Positions 35,244 to 46,448 of a stretch of 64,000 nt of DNA are shown one piece after another. Source of the DNA: DASXQK01 sp963757155 (lineage in GTDB: Bacteria > Pseudomonadota > Alphaproteobacteria > Dongiales > Dongiaceae); NCBI GenBank assembly GCA_963757155.1, contig CAVWQS010000012.1:124001-188000 (forward strand). The letters are read 5' to 3'. The stretch's first letter is position 1; every line of letters begins with the position of its first letter. A model generated the notes under the pieces. The model saw only the letters and a program-made list of their open reading frames with translations. It searched no databases and was not told where the DNA came from. A program made the position numbers and the translations under genes.

Positions 35244-35492
35244 TCAGCCGCGCCAGAAGGGCTTCGAAGCCTCGTGATCGACCTCGACATAGCTGATCCC
35301 GATATCCCGGAGCAGCCGGTCGTCCAGGCTCATCAGATGCATCCGGTCCTTATGCCGGCGCTGCCAGGTCAGGAGGGTATCCACCATGGTCTCGAGGCCG
35401 CCGTCGACCGCATGAACAAAACGGGTCCAGGGGCGGGTCGGCTGCAGAGCCTGGGGCCGGAGGGTGGACTCATTTGTGACAATCTGGTTCAT
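35244..35492 (-). CDS. DUF1127 small protein (YjiS-like)
   Basis: 82 residues, with the C-terminal DUF1127 helix-turn signature HLMSLDDRLLRDIGIS at about residues 53-68. Such small arginine-rich proteins are numerous in alphaproteobacteria; some bind RNA and affect phosphate or carbon metabolism. AAAGGAG lies six bases before the ATG at 35492, a near-ideal ribosome site. Divergent from the LysR gene across a 140-base region holding an operator-like palindrome. Confidence 0.88.
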   Translation of the reverse strand: MNQIVTNESTLRPQALQPTRPWTRFVHAVDGGLETMVDTLLTWQRRHKDRMHLMSLDDRLLRDIGISYVEVDHEASKPFWRG

Positions 35493-35590
35493 GTTGCTCT
35501 CCTTTGGAGCGGGTCGCGAATGGCCGCGATCCATGACCACAATCTGGTGGAATTCCCCCTTGCCCTCAAACGATCGTTTCTCATATGTTT

Positions 35591-35607
35591 CGTTAGAAAA
35601 ACTAACG
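35591..35607. promoter_or_regulatory. Operator-like palindrome between DUF1127 and LysR genes
   Basis: CGTTAG-AAAAA-CTAACG, a perfect inverted repeat in an AT-rich stretch (about 35575-35615) that stands out from the GC-rich surroundings. It lies 26 bases before the LysR start and about 100 bases upstream of the divergent DUF1127 start. LysR regulators usually bind such dyads to control themselves and the divergent gene. Confidence 0.6.
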
Positions 35608-35632
35608 CATAATTAGCCCCCTTAGGTGGACC

Positions 35633-36562
35633 ATGGCCGAGCGCCTCCCGCCCCTCAACGCCCTGCGTTGCTTCGACATCGCCGCCAAGCATCTGAGCTT
35701 CACCAAGGCCGCTGCCGAATTGAACGTGACCCACAGCGCCGTCAGCCATCAGATCAAGGCCCTGGAGGAATGGCTGGGCGCCCCCCTCTTCCGCCGCATC
35801 AACCGCGGCCTGGTGCTGACCGACGCCGGACAGGCCTATCTGAAGCCGGTGCGCGACAGCTTCGAGCGCCTGGGCGAGGCGACGCGGCGGCTGCGGGTGC
35901 GCGAACGCAGCGGCCCCCTCACCGTCAGCGTCATGCCCTCCTTCGCGGCCAAATGGCTGCTGCCGCGACTCCGGCGCTTCCGCGAGCGCCATCCCGATAT
36001 CGACGTGCGCATCTCGGCCAACTCCAAGCTCACCGATTTCGCCCGCGACGATGTCGATATCTGCATCCGCTACGGCCGCGGCGTCTGGCCCGATGTCGAT
36101 ACGGAGCTGCTGATGCGCGAGACCATGTTCCCGGTGGCGAGCCCCCGCCTGCTCGAAGGACCGCCGCCGCTGAAGACGGTGGCGGATCTCTGTCACCACA
36201 CGCTGATCAGCGATTACGACTGGCGGGTCGATTTCTGGCAGCTCTGGCTCGAGGCCGCCGGCATGACGCGCTTCGTCGCCAAGCACACCCTCAGCTTCAA
36301 TTATTCCAATTTGATGCTGCAGGCGGCGATCGACGGCCTCGGCGTCGCCCTCAGCCAGAACGCCCTGGCGGGCGACGATCTCGCTGCCGGCAGGCTGGTG
36401 CGGCTCTTCGACTACACCTTGCCTACCGACTTCGCCTTTTACGTCGTCGTGCCCGAAGGCATGGCCCACCGCCCCAAGATCGCCGCCTTCCGCAACTGGC
36501 TGCTGGAAGAGGCCTGCGGCAAGGACCCGGAAGCGCCGGTGGTCGGGCCGCCGGGGGCGTGA
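35633..36562 (+). CDS. LysR-family transcriptional regulator, GcvA-like
   Basis: A 309-residue LysR regulator. The N-terminal winged helix is LPPLNALRCFDIAAKHLSF, then AAAELNVTHSAVSHQIKALE, with the GcvA-group pattern. The effector domain begins near residue 92 (GPLTVSVMPSFAAKWLLPRL), and DDVDICIRYGRGVWP is shared with GcvA. Glycine-cleavage control is not implied; GcvA-like regulators are numerous. It is divergent from the DUF1127 gene, its likely target. Confidence 0.92.
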   Translation: MAERLPPLNALRCFDIAAKHLSFTKAAAELNVTHSAVSHQIKALEEWLGAPLFRRINRGLVLTDAGQAYLKPVRDSFERLGEATRRLRVRERSGPLTVSVMPSFAAKWLLPRLRRFRERHPDIDVRISANSKLTDFARDDVDICIRYGRGVWPDVDTELLMRETMFPVASPRLLEGPPPLKTVADLCHHTLISDYDWRVDFWQLWLEAAGMTRFVAKHTLSFNYSNLMLQAAIDGLGVALSQNALAGDDLAAGRLVRLFDYTLPTDFAFYVVVPEGMAHRPKIAAFRNWLLEEACGKDPEAPVVGPPGA

Positions 36563-36599
36563 GGGTGAACAGGGGATCGGCGCCGGCAGCGGGGACGCC

Positions 36600-37232
36600 C
36601 TACCCCTCCCCCTTCATCTCCCGCGCGATGGTCTTTTCCAGCGCCCCGCCCTCGCCTTCCAGCCCGCCGATCACGCCCTGGCGATCGGCTTCGGTGCGGT
36701 TCTGGCTCAGCTTCCATTTGCCTTCGAGGCGATCGATGACGAGCCGGAAGCCGATGATCCCGCGGAGCTGAGCGGCGATGTAATCCGCCGGGGCGTCGGT
36801 CACGGCCCAGGGCCGGTCGCGCTTGCCTTCATGCAGCGCGGTCAATGCCGTGACGATGGCACGCAGGCGCTCCGCATCCTCGAAGAACTCAATGCGGCCA
36901 TAGGCATGGACCGCGAGATAATTCCAGGTCGGCACGACTTTCCCCGTCTCCTGCTTGGTCGGATACCAGGAGGGCGACACATAGGCATCGGGGCCGAGGA
37001 AGATCGCGAGCGCGGGCGTCTCCACCGCGACGCGCCACCATTGCGGATTGGCGCGCGCGATATGCCCGCGGATCGCGCCATAAGGGCCCTCGCCGGCATC
37101 GAGCAGGATGGGCACATGGCTCGCCTCCATGCCCTCGGCGCCCAGGGTCACCACCGTGGCGAGCCGTGCGGCGCGCATCGCCCCGTGCAGGGCCGGAAGC
37201 TCTTCCTGCTTGAAATGGGGCGGCAAATACAT
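36600..37232 (-). CDS. PaiB-family FMN-binding protein
   Basis: 210 residues matching PaiB (FMN-binding split barrel; in Bacillus a negative regulator of sporulation and protease genes). MYLPPHFKQEE opens the protein; SHVPILLDAGEG, GHIARANPQWW, YVSPSWYPTKQETGKVVPTWNY and RGIIGFRLVIDRLEGKWKLSQN are the conserved motifs. It lies downstream of an aminotransferase gene on the same strand, 13 bases apart, and is probably part of that operon. Confidence 0.92.
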   Translation of the reverse strand: MYLPPHFKQEELPALHGAMRAARLATVVTLGAEGMEASHVPILLDAGEGPYGAIRGHIARANPQWWRVAVETPALAIFLGPDAYVSPSWYPTKQETGKVVPTWNYLAVHAYGRIEFFEDAERLRAIVTALTALHEGKRDRPWAVTDAPADYIAAQLRGIIGFRLVIDRLEGKWKLSQNRTEADRQGVIGGLEGEGGALEKTIAREMKGEG

Positions 37233-37245
37233 CGGCGACCTCTTT

Positions 37246-38400
37246 CTAGCTGAGCACCGGCTCCAGCCGGTCCATGGCCTGGCTCAGCTTCTTGGAATCG
37301 GCGGCGAAGCAGAGGCGAAGATAACCCTCGCCGCCGGCCCCGAAGGCCACCCCCGGCGCCATGCCCACCCGGGCTTCTTCCACCAGCCGCAGCGCCAGCT
37401 TGTAGGAATCCGGCTCGCCCTCGACCTGGAACATCAGATACATCGAGGCTTCCGAGCGCGTCAGCTTCACGCGGCGCATGCCGCCCAGGCGCTGGGTCAC
37501 CAGATCGCGGCTGGCGCGATAGCGGGAAATCTGATCGGCGACGAAATTCTCGCCCTGATCGAGGGCGGCGATGGCGGCGCGCTGCAGGAAGGCCTGGCCG
37601 CCGCTGGTGTTGAACTCCAGCAGCTTATCCATCACCGGCACCATGCCCAGCGGCAGCACCATCCAGCCGAGGCGCCAGCCGGTCATGGCCCAGGTCTTGG
37701 AGAAGCTGTTCACCACCATCACCGGATCGGTGGGCGTGGCGAATTGCAGCGCCGAGGGTGCGACCACCCGGTCGTAGACCAGCCTGTTGTAGACCTCGTC
37801 GGCGATGAACCAGATGTTCTTCTTGCGGCAGAACTCGATGACCGCCTGGAGCTCCGCGGCCGACATGGTCCAGCCCGTGGGATTGCCGGGGGTGGCGGCG
37901 TAGATGACGCGGGTGCGGGCATCCACGGCCCCGAAGAGCTTGTCGAGATCGAGGTGCCAGCCGCTGCCGTCATTGTCGAGGGCGATCATGCGCACCTCGC
38001 CGCCCATGATCTCCGCCGTGGCGAAGATATTCGGCCAGACGGGGCTGAGCGCCACCATGTTGTCGCCGGCGCCGATGGCGATCTCCATCGCCAGCATCAT
38101 CGCGTTCATGCCCGCCGAGGTGATGGCGATGCGCTCATCGGCGATCTCCACGCCCCAATGGCGCTTGTGATAGCGGGCCAGCGCCTGTCGCAGCTCCGGG
38201 ATGCCGCGCTTGTAGGTGTAGAAGGTCTCGCCGCCGAGCATCGCCTGATAGGCCGCATCGGCGATGAACTTCGGCGTCGGCAGATCGCCTTCGCCGACGG
38301 CCAGCATGATGAGGTCGGGCCGCGAGAAGCCGTGGCGCCAGACATCGACGATCTTGGAATCCTCGAGCTCGGTGATCTCAGGGCGGATGGGAAGGTTCAT
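37246..38400 (-). CDS. PLP-dependent class I/II aminotransferase
   Basis: A 384-residue fold-type I aminotransferase of the aspartate-aminotransferase superfamily. The PLP lysine is in NSFSKTWAMTGWRLGW, and the substrate-binding PGNPTGWTMS and ADEVYNRLVYD are present. SRPDLIMLAVGEGDLPTP is at the N-terminus. The amino acid specificity is not apparent. The next gene upstream on the same strand, an EamA transporter, overlaps it by four bases (38397-38400), suggesting a coupled enzyme-exporter pair. Confidence 0.93.
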   Translation of the reverse strand: MNLPIRPEITELEDSKIVDVWRHGFSRPDLIMLAVGEGDLPTPKFIADAAYQAMLGGETFYTYKRGIPELRQALARYHKRHWGVEIADERIAITSAGMNAMMLAMEIAIGAGDNMVALSPVWPNIFATAEIMGGEVRMIALDNDGSGWHLDLDKLFGAVDARTRVIYAATPGNPTGWTMSAAELQAVIEFCRKKNIWFIADEVYNRLVYDRVVAPSALQFATPTDPVMVVNSFSKTWAMTGWRLGWMVLPLGMVPVMDKLLEFNTSGGQAFLQRAAIAALDQGENFVADQISRYRASRDLVTQRLGGMRRVKLTRSEASMYLMFQVEGEPDSYKLALRLVEEARVGMAPGVAFGAGGEGYLRLCFAADSKKLSQAMDRLEPVLS

Positions 38401-39293
38401 GCGGGCAAGGGCTTTCTTGGCGAGGGACGGCGCATCAGCACCAGGACATTGCCCAGCAATACCAGAGCCACGCCGATGGCCGCCAGGGGCGTCCAGCGAT
38501 AGCCTTCGAGCCAGGTGGAGAGGGCAAGGGCGACGAGGGGGAAGAGGACGGAGGAATAGGCGGCCCGGTCGGCGCCGATGCGATGCACCAGCGTCAGAAA
38601 GCAGCCGAAGCCGATCACCGAGGCGAAGAGGGCGAGATAGAGCAGGGCGGCGCTATAGGTCCAGCGCCCGTCATAGACCAGCGGCAGGCCCTGGGCCAAG
38701 GCGATGGCCAGCGAGCAGAGCGCCCCATAGCCCATGCCGATGGCATTGCTCTCGATCACCGGGATGCGCGCGAGCTTGTGGCGCACCGAGACCATATTGC
38801 CGAAGGAGGCGAAGGCGGTCGCCAGCAGCGACAAGGCGAGGCCGAGAGCGGCGCGGCTGTGCAGGCCGAAGCCCGCGACCTGCGGCCAGAAGACGAGGCC
38901 GAGCCCGGCCAGGCCCAGCAGCGCCCCGATGAAGACCCGGGCATCGACAGGGGTGCGGAAGAAGAGCGCGCCGTTCAGGATGTTCATCAGGGTGATGGTC
39001 GAGAAGCAGATGGCCATGAGACCGCTCGGCATGTCGAAGCTCGCCCGGTAGAACAGGATGTAGTTGAGGGAGAAGAGGCAGACGCCCTGGGCTGCCATGA
39101 AGAGATGGTCGCGCCGGCTGTAGCTGAGGCGCCGCCCGGTCGCCAGGCAGAAGACGATCAGCATCGCCGCGGCGAGCAGGAAGCGATAGGCGATGGAGAG
39201 CTCCACCGGCACCACCCCGGTCTGGAGCGTGATGGCGAACCAGGAGGTTCCCCAGATCAGCACGGTGAGGAAGTAGAGCAGGGATGTGGGCAC
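38397..39293 (-). CDS. EamA/DMT-family transporter
   Basis: 298 residues with ten hydrophobic helices in two EamA repeats, the second beginning near ALGLALSLLATAFASFGN. The N-terminal LTVLIWGTSWFAITLQTG is typical of the drug/metabolite transporter superfamily. Such proteins often export amino acids or related metabolites. Its ATG at 39293 lies only about 30 bases from the break of the IS remnant, so its native promoter may have been displaced. It overlaps the downstream aminotransferase gene by four bases. Confidence 0.9.
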   Translation of the reverse strand: MPTSLLYFLTVLIWGTSWFAITLQTGVVPVELSIAYRFLLAAAMLIVFCLATGRRLSYSRRDHLFMAAQGVCLFSLNYILFYRASFDMPSGLMAICFSTITLMNILNGALFFRTPVDARVFIGALLGLAGLGLVFWPQVAGFGLHSRAALGLALSLLATAFASFGNMVSVRHKLARIPVIESNAIGMGYGALCSLAIALAQGLPLVYDGRWTYSAALLYLALFASVIGFGCFLTLVHRIGADRAAYSSVLFPLVALALSTWLEGYRWTPLAAIGVALVLLGNVLVLMRRPSPRKPLPA

Positions 39294-40450
39294 CGATAGC
39301 CCTCGATTGGCGCGGCTTGATAGATGGCCTTGCCCTCGTCCTGGTCCATGCGCTCGCGCCAGACTTTGACGGGCTCCGGCTCGCGGCTGCGCTGCTGGGC
39401 CCGTTTGCGCTGGCTCTCGGGCTTGGCATCCGGCTTATCTGCCGGCACCGGCATATAGACCGCGACCCCTTGTGCCGCCAAATCGACGATGTCGTCCTTC
39501 GTCGCATAATGGGTGTCGGCCAGCAGGCGCTGCGGCAAGATCTTCAGGCGATCCTTGATCTGCTCCACCACCGGGACAGCCAAGCCGGTGTCATTGCGCC
39601 GGTCCGTGGTTGCCGCCGCCACGATGATGCCCGTGTCCGGCGTCACCGCCAGCTGAATGTTATAGGCCGCCCGCACAGCCCCGTCGGCAAAGCGCATCAT
39701 GCGTGCCTCGGGATCGCTCAGGCTGGCCTTCACCTCCGTCTTCTTAGCCTCTTCCTCCTTCTTATGGGTCTTGGCCCGCTTGGCCTGCTCCGCCCGCAGC
39801 TTCTCCAGCGTGCGCGAAGCCTCCCGGGCCCGCCGGGCTACCTCTTCCGCCCCACGCTCCTGCGCCGCCCGACGGCGACCCTCGCTCGCCCCCGCATCGC
39901 TCCCCGAACCTCGCAGCTGTTCGACCCGTTCCCGGGCCCACCGCTCCAGCCGCGCCAGCTTCTTCGCCCCCTTGAACGACCCACGGCCCGCCCAGGCCCT
40001 CACCTTCGTCCCGTCGACCGCCACCTCCTCCAGCTTCACGATCCCCTCGACCAGCAAAGCCATCAGGCTATCCGTCAGAAGACGATCCAGAACATCCCCG
40101 TGCCCGACCCGGAAGTCGCTCAGGTCGTGATAGTTCATCGCCACCCCACCGCGCAGCCAGCGGTAGGCCGTATCGCTCTCGCACAGCCGTGCCAGATGGC
40201 GCGCCGAACCAACACCCTCTAGCGTCGCGTACAGCCACAGCGCCAGAAATATCCGAGGATCGGGCGGCGGACGCCCAGGCTCACCCTCTCGGGCCCGGAT
40301 CCGCTCATACAGCGCCGACAAGTCCAAGCTCACCACGAACGCCCAAACAATCCGAGCTCGGTGGTCCGACGCCAACTGGCTCTCAAGGTCCACGCTGTCC
40401 CACCTAAGCTGGGATCGCTCCGCTTCCAGATACCGCGCCTTCCCCGTCAT
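39257..40450 (-). pseudogene. IS1182-type transposase, 3'-truncated
   Basis: The frame encodes 397 residues. LSALYERIRAREGEPGRPPP, LCESDTAYRWLRGG, LSDFRVGHGDVLDRL and the DDE-domain pieces VAVDGTKVRAWAG and LLADTHYATKDD identify an IS1182-like transposase. Homology appears to stop after DEGKAIYQ near 39320: the expected C-terminal 80-100 residues, with the catalytic Glu, are missing, and the frame runs into the EamA gene's leader. AGGAGGCAGGGA stands before the ATG at 40450. It is therefore likely inactive. Confidence 0.85.
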
Positions 40451-40511
40451 TCCCTGCCTCCTAAATCCTCGGCTAGGGAATTACAAATAGGCCCAAACGC
40501 CAATTCCTTCA
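39320..40511 (-). mobile_element. IS1182-family remnant inserted beside a REP repeat
   Basis: The outer boundary near 40511 is inferred because the REP-like repeat at 40518 begins abruptly within its palindrome; the inner boundary at about 39320 is where transposase homology ends. No terminal inverted repeat pair could be matched, consistent with loss of one end. Boundaries are approximate. Confidence 0.5.
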
Positions 40512-40517
40512 CACGCT

Positions 40518-40582
40518 CGAAAGCGGGAATCAGGGCCGTAAGCGAGCTGTTGCCCTGGATCCCCGCTTTCGCGGGGATGACG
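40518..40582. repeat. REP-like palindrome pair, CCCGCTTTCGCGGGG type
   Basis: Left module CGAAAGCGGGAATCAGG and right module CCCTGGATCCCCGCTTTCGC, followed by GGGGATGACG, are inverted relative to each other. This is the same family as 336-420 and 56513-56598. The left module lacks its outer half, probably lost to the IS. It lies at the 3' end of the aminotransferase gene. Confidence 0.75.
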
Positions 40583-40601
40583 AAGGGGAGGGGGTTCCTG
40601 T

Positions 40602-41784
40602 TTACCCCCGCGCCGCATCTGCGGCGAGGCGCTCGGCCAGGGCCGGCATGGCCGCCGCCTCGACATTGGCGAAGGCGACGCGGAGATACTCCTCCTGCCC
40701 CGGGCCGAACATGCTGCCGGGCAGCGCCAGCACGTTCTGCTCGTCCGCCAGCCGCCGCGCGACCTGGGTGGCGGGCCGGCCGTCGAAGGGATGGGTGAGA
40801 TAGGCGAAATAGGCACCGGCACTGACCAGGCGATAACCCAGATCGTTGCGCGCCAGGCTCTTCAGCAAAGCGGCCAGGCGCCCGCGCATCAGGGCCGTGT
40901 TGCCGCGCCGCCATTCGCCGAGATGCTCGATGCCGTAGATCGCCGCCATCTGGCCCAGACGCGGCGCGCAGATCGCCACCGTATCCATGGCCTTGGCAAC
41001 CTCGGCGAGGAGGGCTGGCCCGGCGATGATCGAGCCGACGCGATAGCCGGTCAGGCAATAGACCTTGGAGAAGCTGTAGAGCTGGACCAGCGTGTCGCGC
41101 CAGCCGGGCTCCGCGAAGAGCCCGTGGGGCGCATCGTCCGTCGGCAGGAAATCGCGATAGGTCTCGTCCAGCACCAGGGCCAGATCGTGGCGCCGCGCCA
41201 AATGGAAGAACTCGGCGATGACCTCCGGCGGATAGATCGCCCCGGTCGGGTTGTTGGGCGTCACCAGCACGATGGCGCGCGTCTTCGGCCCGATCAGCGC
41301 CGCCGCATCGGCCGGATCCGGCACGCCGCCGCGCTCGGGCCGTAAGGGCAGATGTCGCGCGGTGATGCCCTGCATGTCGAACCACATCTGGTGGTTGAAG
41401 TAGTAGGGGAGCGGCAGGATCACCTCCTCGCCGGCCCGCGCCAGCGCCAGGAGGGCAAGGCAGAAGGCCTGGTTGCAGCCGGCGGTGATGCCGACATCCT
41501 CGGCCGCGATGGACGCACCATAGAAATCGCCCATGTCGCGGGCGAGTGCCGCGCGCAGCGCCGGCAGCCCCAGAATATCGGTATAGCGCGCGCTCGCGGC
41601 CTCGCCGACGATCGCCGCCAGATGATCGGTCAGCGCCGGCGGCGGCGGGTAGCCCGGCACCGCCTGGGCCACATCGATCAGCGGCTTCTCCTGCGGGAAA
41701 GCGCCGCCCCTCGATCCAGCTATGGGCCTCGGCGATCGGCGGCGGCGCGACGGCGGCGAGCAGCGGGTTGAGAGCGAGCTTCAT
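40602..41784 (-). CDS. PLP-dependent aminotransferase (frameshifted near N-terminus)
   Basis: Fold-type I aminotransferase, about 393 residues after one slip. From ATG 41784 it reads MKLALNPLLAAVAPPPIAEA to AHSWIEG; from about 41705 the next frame continues GAFPQEKPLIDVAQAVPGYPP. PNNPTGAIYPPEV, LDETYRDFL and the PLP lysine in LYSFSKVYCLTGYR follow. Length 1183 is one above a multiple of three. If the break is ignored, a truncated start near 41672 would be called. Substrate unknown. Confidence 0.87.
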
Positions 41785-41792
41785 GGGTGAGT

Positions 41793-41927
41793 TGAACCAC
41801 AGAGGCACAGAGTCACAGAGAAGAAGAAGAACTGGGCCGCGCAGCGGCCCCAAGAATCAGGGCGAGGCGAATCAGGATCGAGCGTGTTCAGCTCGTTCTC
41901 TCTGTGCCTCTGTGTCTCTGTGGTGAA
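41793..41927. repeat. CCACAGAGGCACAGAG-type long hairpin repeat
   Basis: The left arm TTGAACCACAGAGGCACAGA, continuing to 41820, and the right arm CTCTGTGCCTCTGTGTCTCT, running to 41927, are near reverse complements around a GC-rich centre. This is one of at least four copies in the window (46304-46426, 54850-54945, 56449-56665). It lies between two minus-strand genes. Confidence 0.8.
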
Positions 41928-41938
41928 TCTTATCTTTC

Positions 41939-43888
<1,950 letters not shown>

Positions 43889-43996
43889 TTCTCCCCTTCT
43901 CCGGCCCTCATTCGCCGGGAGATGAAATAGGGCCGGCGCGCCGCTGGCAAGCGCCTTCCGCGCCGCGCTATGCTCCTATCGGGGGAAGCGCTGAGA

Positions 43997-44899
43997 ATGA
44001 AATACTTCGGCAAGGCGGTGGGGCGAAGCGAGCTGCTCCAGGCGATCATCTGGATGCTGGGGTCGGGCCTCTTCTTCTCCTGCCTCAACGCCCAGATCCG
44101 CTATCTCACCACGGAACTGCATCCCTTCGAGATCGCCTTCTTCCGCAATCTCTTCGGCCTCGCCGTCATGCTGCCCTGGCTCTTCAGCTCCGGCATGGCG
44201 GGCCTCAGGACCGGGCGGGTGAAGCTTTATTTCTGGCGCACCGCCGTGGGGCTGAGCTCCATGCTCATGTCCTTCTCGGCGCTCGCTTTGCTGCCGCTTT
44301 CGCTGGCGGTGGCTCTCAGCTTCACCGCCCCGCTTTTCACGACCTTGGGCGCGGCGCTTTTCCTCGGCGAGACGGTCCGCTTCCGGCGCTGGAGTGCCAC
44401 CTTGCTGGGCTTCATCGGCGTCGTCATCATCGTCCGGCCGGGCGCTGCACCGCTCGATATCGGCATGCTCCTGATGATCGGCTCGGCGGCCGCCAATGCG
44501 GCGACGACCTTAATGGTCAAGCATCTCTCGCGCACCGAATCGGCCAATGCCATCGTGACCTATATGGTCCTGCTGATGACGCCCATGTCGCTGGCGCCGG
44601 CGCTCTTCGTCTGGCAGATGCCGCCGGTCTGGACCTGGGCCTTCCTGGTCGGCATGGGGCTCGCCGGCACGCTGGGCCATCTCTGTTATGTCAGGGCGCT
44701 GCGCATGTCCGATGCCTCGGCGGTGCTGCCCTATGACTATGGCCGCATGATCTTCTCGGCCTTCATCGGCTATCTCGCCTTCGCCGAGGTCCCCGACCGC
44801 TGGACCTGGATCGGCTCCGCCCTCATCGCCGGCTCCGCCATCTACATCGCGCGCCGCGAATCCCAGCTGGCGAAACGGGCGCTGGCGAAGGCAGCATAG
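43997..44899 (+). CDS. EamA/DMT-family transporter
   Basis: 300 residues, ten hydrophobic helices in two EamA domains; FEIAFFRNLFGLAVMLPWLF and LLMIGSAAANAATTLMVKHL are characteristic. ATG 43997 is preferred, with GGGGGAA about nine bases upstream; ATG 43970 in the same frame lacks a site. Substrate unknown. It diverges from the acetoacetate-CoA ligase gene. Confidence 0.88.
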   Translation: MKYFGKAVGRSELLQAIIWMLGSGLFFSCLNAQIRYLTTELHPFEIAFFRNLFGLAVMLPWLFSSGMAGLRTGRVKLYFWRTAVGLSSMLMSFSALALLPLSLAVALSFTAPLFTTLGAALFLGETVRFRRWSATLLGFIGVVIIVRPGAAPLDIGMLLMIGSAAANAATTLMVKHLSRTESANAIVTYMVLLMTPMSLAPALFVWQMPPVWTWAFLVGMGLAGTLGHLCYVRALRMSDASAVLPYDYGRMIFSAFIGYLAFAEVPDRWTWIGSALIAGSAIYIARRESQLAKRALAKAA

Positions 44900-44919
44900 C
44901 GGCGCGCCCCACCAACTAT

Positions 44920-45055
44920 CGTCATGGCCGTGCTTGTCACGGCCATCCACGTCGGCCCGCGGCTCACTGCCGGGCAGTGTTCGCCGTCAGCGCCAGGCTG
45001 GCTTCTCTGTTGGCGTCCAGCGACGTGGATGGCCGGACTTCGCCCGGCCATGACG
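44920..45055. repeat. Inverted repeat with CGTCATGGCCG arms
   Basis: CGTCATGGCCGTGCTTGTCA and GGCCATCCACGTC at the left face GACGTGGATGGCCGGACTTC and GCCCGGCCATGACG at the right, as reverse complements with a few differences. It lies between convergent genes. The CGTCAT...ATGACG ends resemble the REP-like family but the core differs. Confidence 0.65.
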
Positions 45056-45085
45056 GAAAGAGAAGTCTCTTTCGGCCTGCCGACG

Positions 45086-45448
45086 TTACTCGCCCGAAAT
45101 GCGCTCCAGCACCTGTCGAGCGCGGTCGCGGTGGGTGTCTTTGATATGGGGGAGAATGCTGCGCAGTGCTGCCGCCAGCACGGCGGCGTCGTCGGTGAAG
45201 CCGAGGCCGACGATCCAATCGGGCACGATGTCGAAGGGCAGCACGAAATAGGCGATGGCGCCGTAGAGCACGGCCCGCGCCCGCAGCGGCGTCGCCGGAT
45301 CGATGGCGCAGTAATAGCCGGCCAGAAGCTCATCGGCGAAGGGCAGCCGGCGGGCATGGCGGCGGAGCTTCTGCCAGAACCCCCGTTCGGTGGTCTGGCG
45401 GTCGCGCTCCAGCTGCTCGAGCTGGGGAACCGTGAGTTCGCGGCTCAT
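45086..45448 (-). CDS. DUF1232 (YkvA-like) membrane-associated protein
   Basis: A 120-residue protein with the DUF1232 core ARAVLYGAIAYFVLPFDIVP followed by DWIVGLGFTDDAAVLAAALR, in which YF-x-P-x-D-x-x-P-D is the family signature. An N-terminal charged helix precedes it. Function unknown. Two adjacent ATGs (45448, 45451) are possible starts. The gene diverges from the SDR gene. Confidence 0.85.
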   Translation of the reverse strand: MSRELTVPQLEQLERDRQTTERGFWQKLRRHARRLPFADELLAGYYCAIDPATPLRARAVLYGAIAYFVLPFDIVPDWIVGLGFTDDAAVLAAALRSILPHIKDTHRDRARQVLERISGE

Positions 45449-45538
45449 CATCCCCGATAACTGGCCACTTCCGCCTCGCTTCGCAAGACCCTGCCGCTCT
45501 GCTAAGAAGACCGCCGTTTTGGGGCAAAGGAGTTGGGC

Positions 45539-46300
45539 ATGGAGATCAAGGGCGAGGCGGCCATCGTCACCGGCGGGGGCTCGGGCATCGGCGCCGACGT
45601 GGCGCGGCATCTGGCGAAGGCGGGGGCGAAGGTCGCCGTTCTCGACGTGAACCGCGAAGGGGCCGAGGCCGTGGCCAAGGAGATCGGCGGGCTGGGGCTG
45701 GAATGCGACATCGCGAGTGCCGCCAGCGGCGAGGCGGCGGTGGCCGCCGCGACCAAGGCCCATGGCGCCGCGCGGATCCTGGTGAATGTCGCGGGCATCC
45801 TCATTCCCGGCCGCATCCTCGGCAAGGACGGCCCGCTGCCCCTGGAGAAATTCGCCAGGGTGATCGAGGTCAATCTCATCGGCACCTTCAACATGATGCG
45901 CCTCGCCGCCGCCGAGATGGCGAAGCTGCCGGCGCTGACCGATGGCGAGCGGGGCGTCATCGTCTCCACCTCCTCGGTCGCCGCCTATGAGGGCCAGATC
46001 GGCCAGGCGGCCTATGCGGCCTCGAAGGCCGGCATCGTCGGCCTGACCCTGCCGGCGGCACGCGATCTCGCCCGCAGCGGCATCCGCGTCAACGCCATCG
46101 CCCCCGGGCTGATCGCCACGCCCATGATGCTGAACCTGCCGCCCGATGTGCAGAAGGCGCTGGGCGATTCCGTGCCCTTCCCGGCGCGCCTCGGCCACGC
46201 CCACGAGGTCTCGCGGCTGGTGCTGCATATCATCGAGAACGGGCTGATCAACGGCGAGGTCATCCGCCTCGACGGCGCGCTGAGGATGGGGCCGAAGTAG
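45539..46300 (+). CDS. SDR oxidoreductase, 3-hydroxyacyl-CoA dehydrogenase type-2-like
   Basis: 253 residues: TGGGSGIG cofactor loop near 12-19, NVAGI, catalytic Ser in VSTSSVAAYEG and YAASK. The spacing, KLPALTDGERGVIV and FPARLGHAHEVSRLV closely resemble HSD17B10-type 3-hydroxyacyl-CoA dehydrogenases, which act in branched-chain and fatty acid breakdown. The ATG at 45539 follows AAAGGAG by eight bases; an in-frame TTG at 45533 is too close to that site. Confidence 0.9.
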   Translation: MEIKGEAAIVTGGGSGIGADVARHLAKAGAKVAVLDVNREGAEAVAKEIGGLGLECDIASAASGEAAVAAATKAHGAARILVNVAGILIPGRILGKDGPLPLEKFARVIEVNLIGTFNMMRLAAAEMAKLPALTDGERGVIVSTSSVAAYEGQIGQAAYAASKAGIVGLTLPAARDLARSGIRVNAIAPGLIATPMMLNLPPDVQKALGDSVPFPARLGHAHEVSRLVLHIIENGLINGEVIRLDGALRMGPK

Positions 46301-46303
46301 AAA

Positions 46304-46426
46304 GAATCACCACAGAGACACAGAGGCACGGAGAAGAAAGCCGAGGTATCACGCCTCGTCGGCGGCCACCCGATGTCTCCGGCCTAATCTTCCTTCTCTG
46401 TGTCTCTGTGCCTCTGTGGTTCAACC
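46304..46426. repeat. CCACAGAGACACAGAGG-type long hairpin repeat
   Basis: The left arm, about 46307-46334 (CACCACAGAGACACAGAGGC), pairs with the right arm TCTGTGTCTCTGTGCCTCTG ending in GTGGTTCAA, around a GC-rich centre with its own dyad. It lies immediately after the stop of the SDR gene and downstream of the convergent heparinase gene, where it might terminate both. Confidence 0.8.
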
Positions 46427-46448
46427 CTTCTTAGCGGCACGCGGGGTT

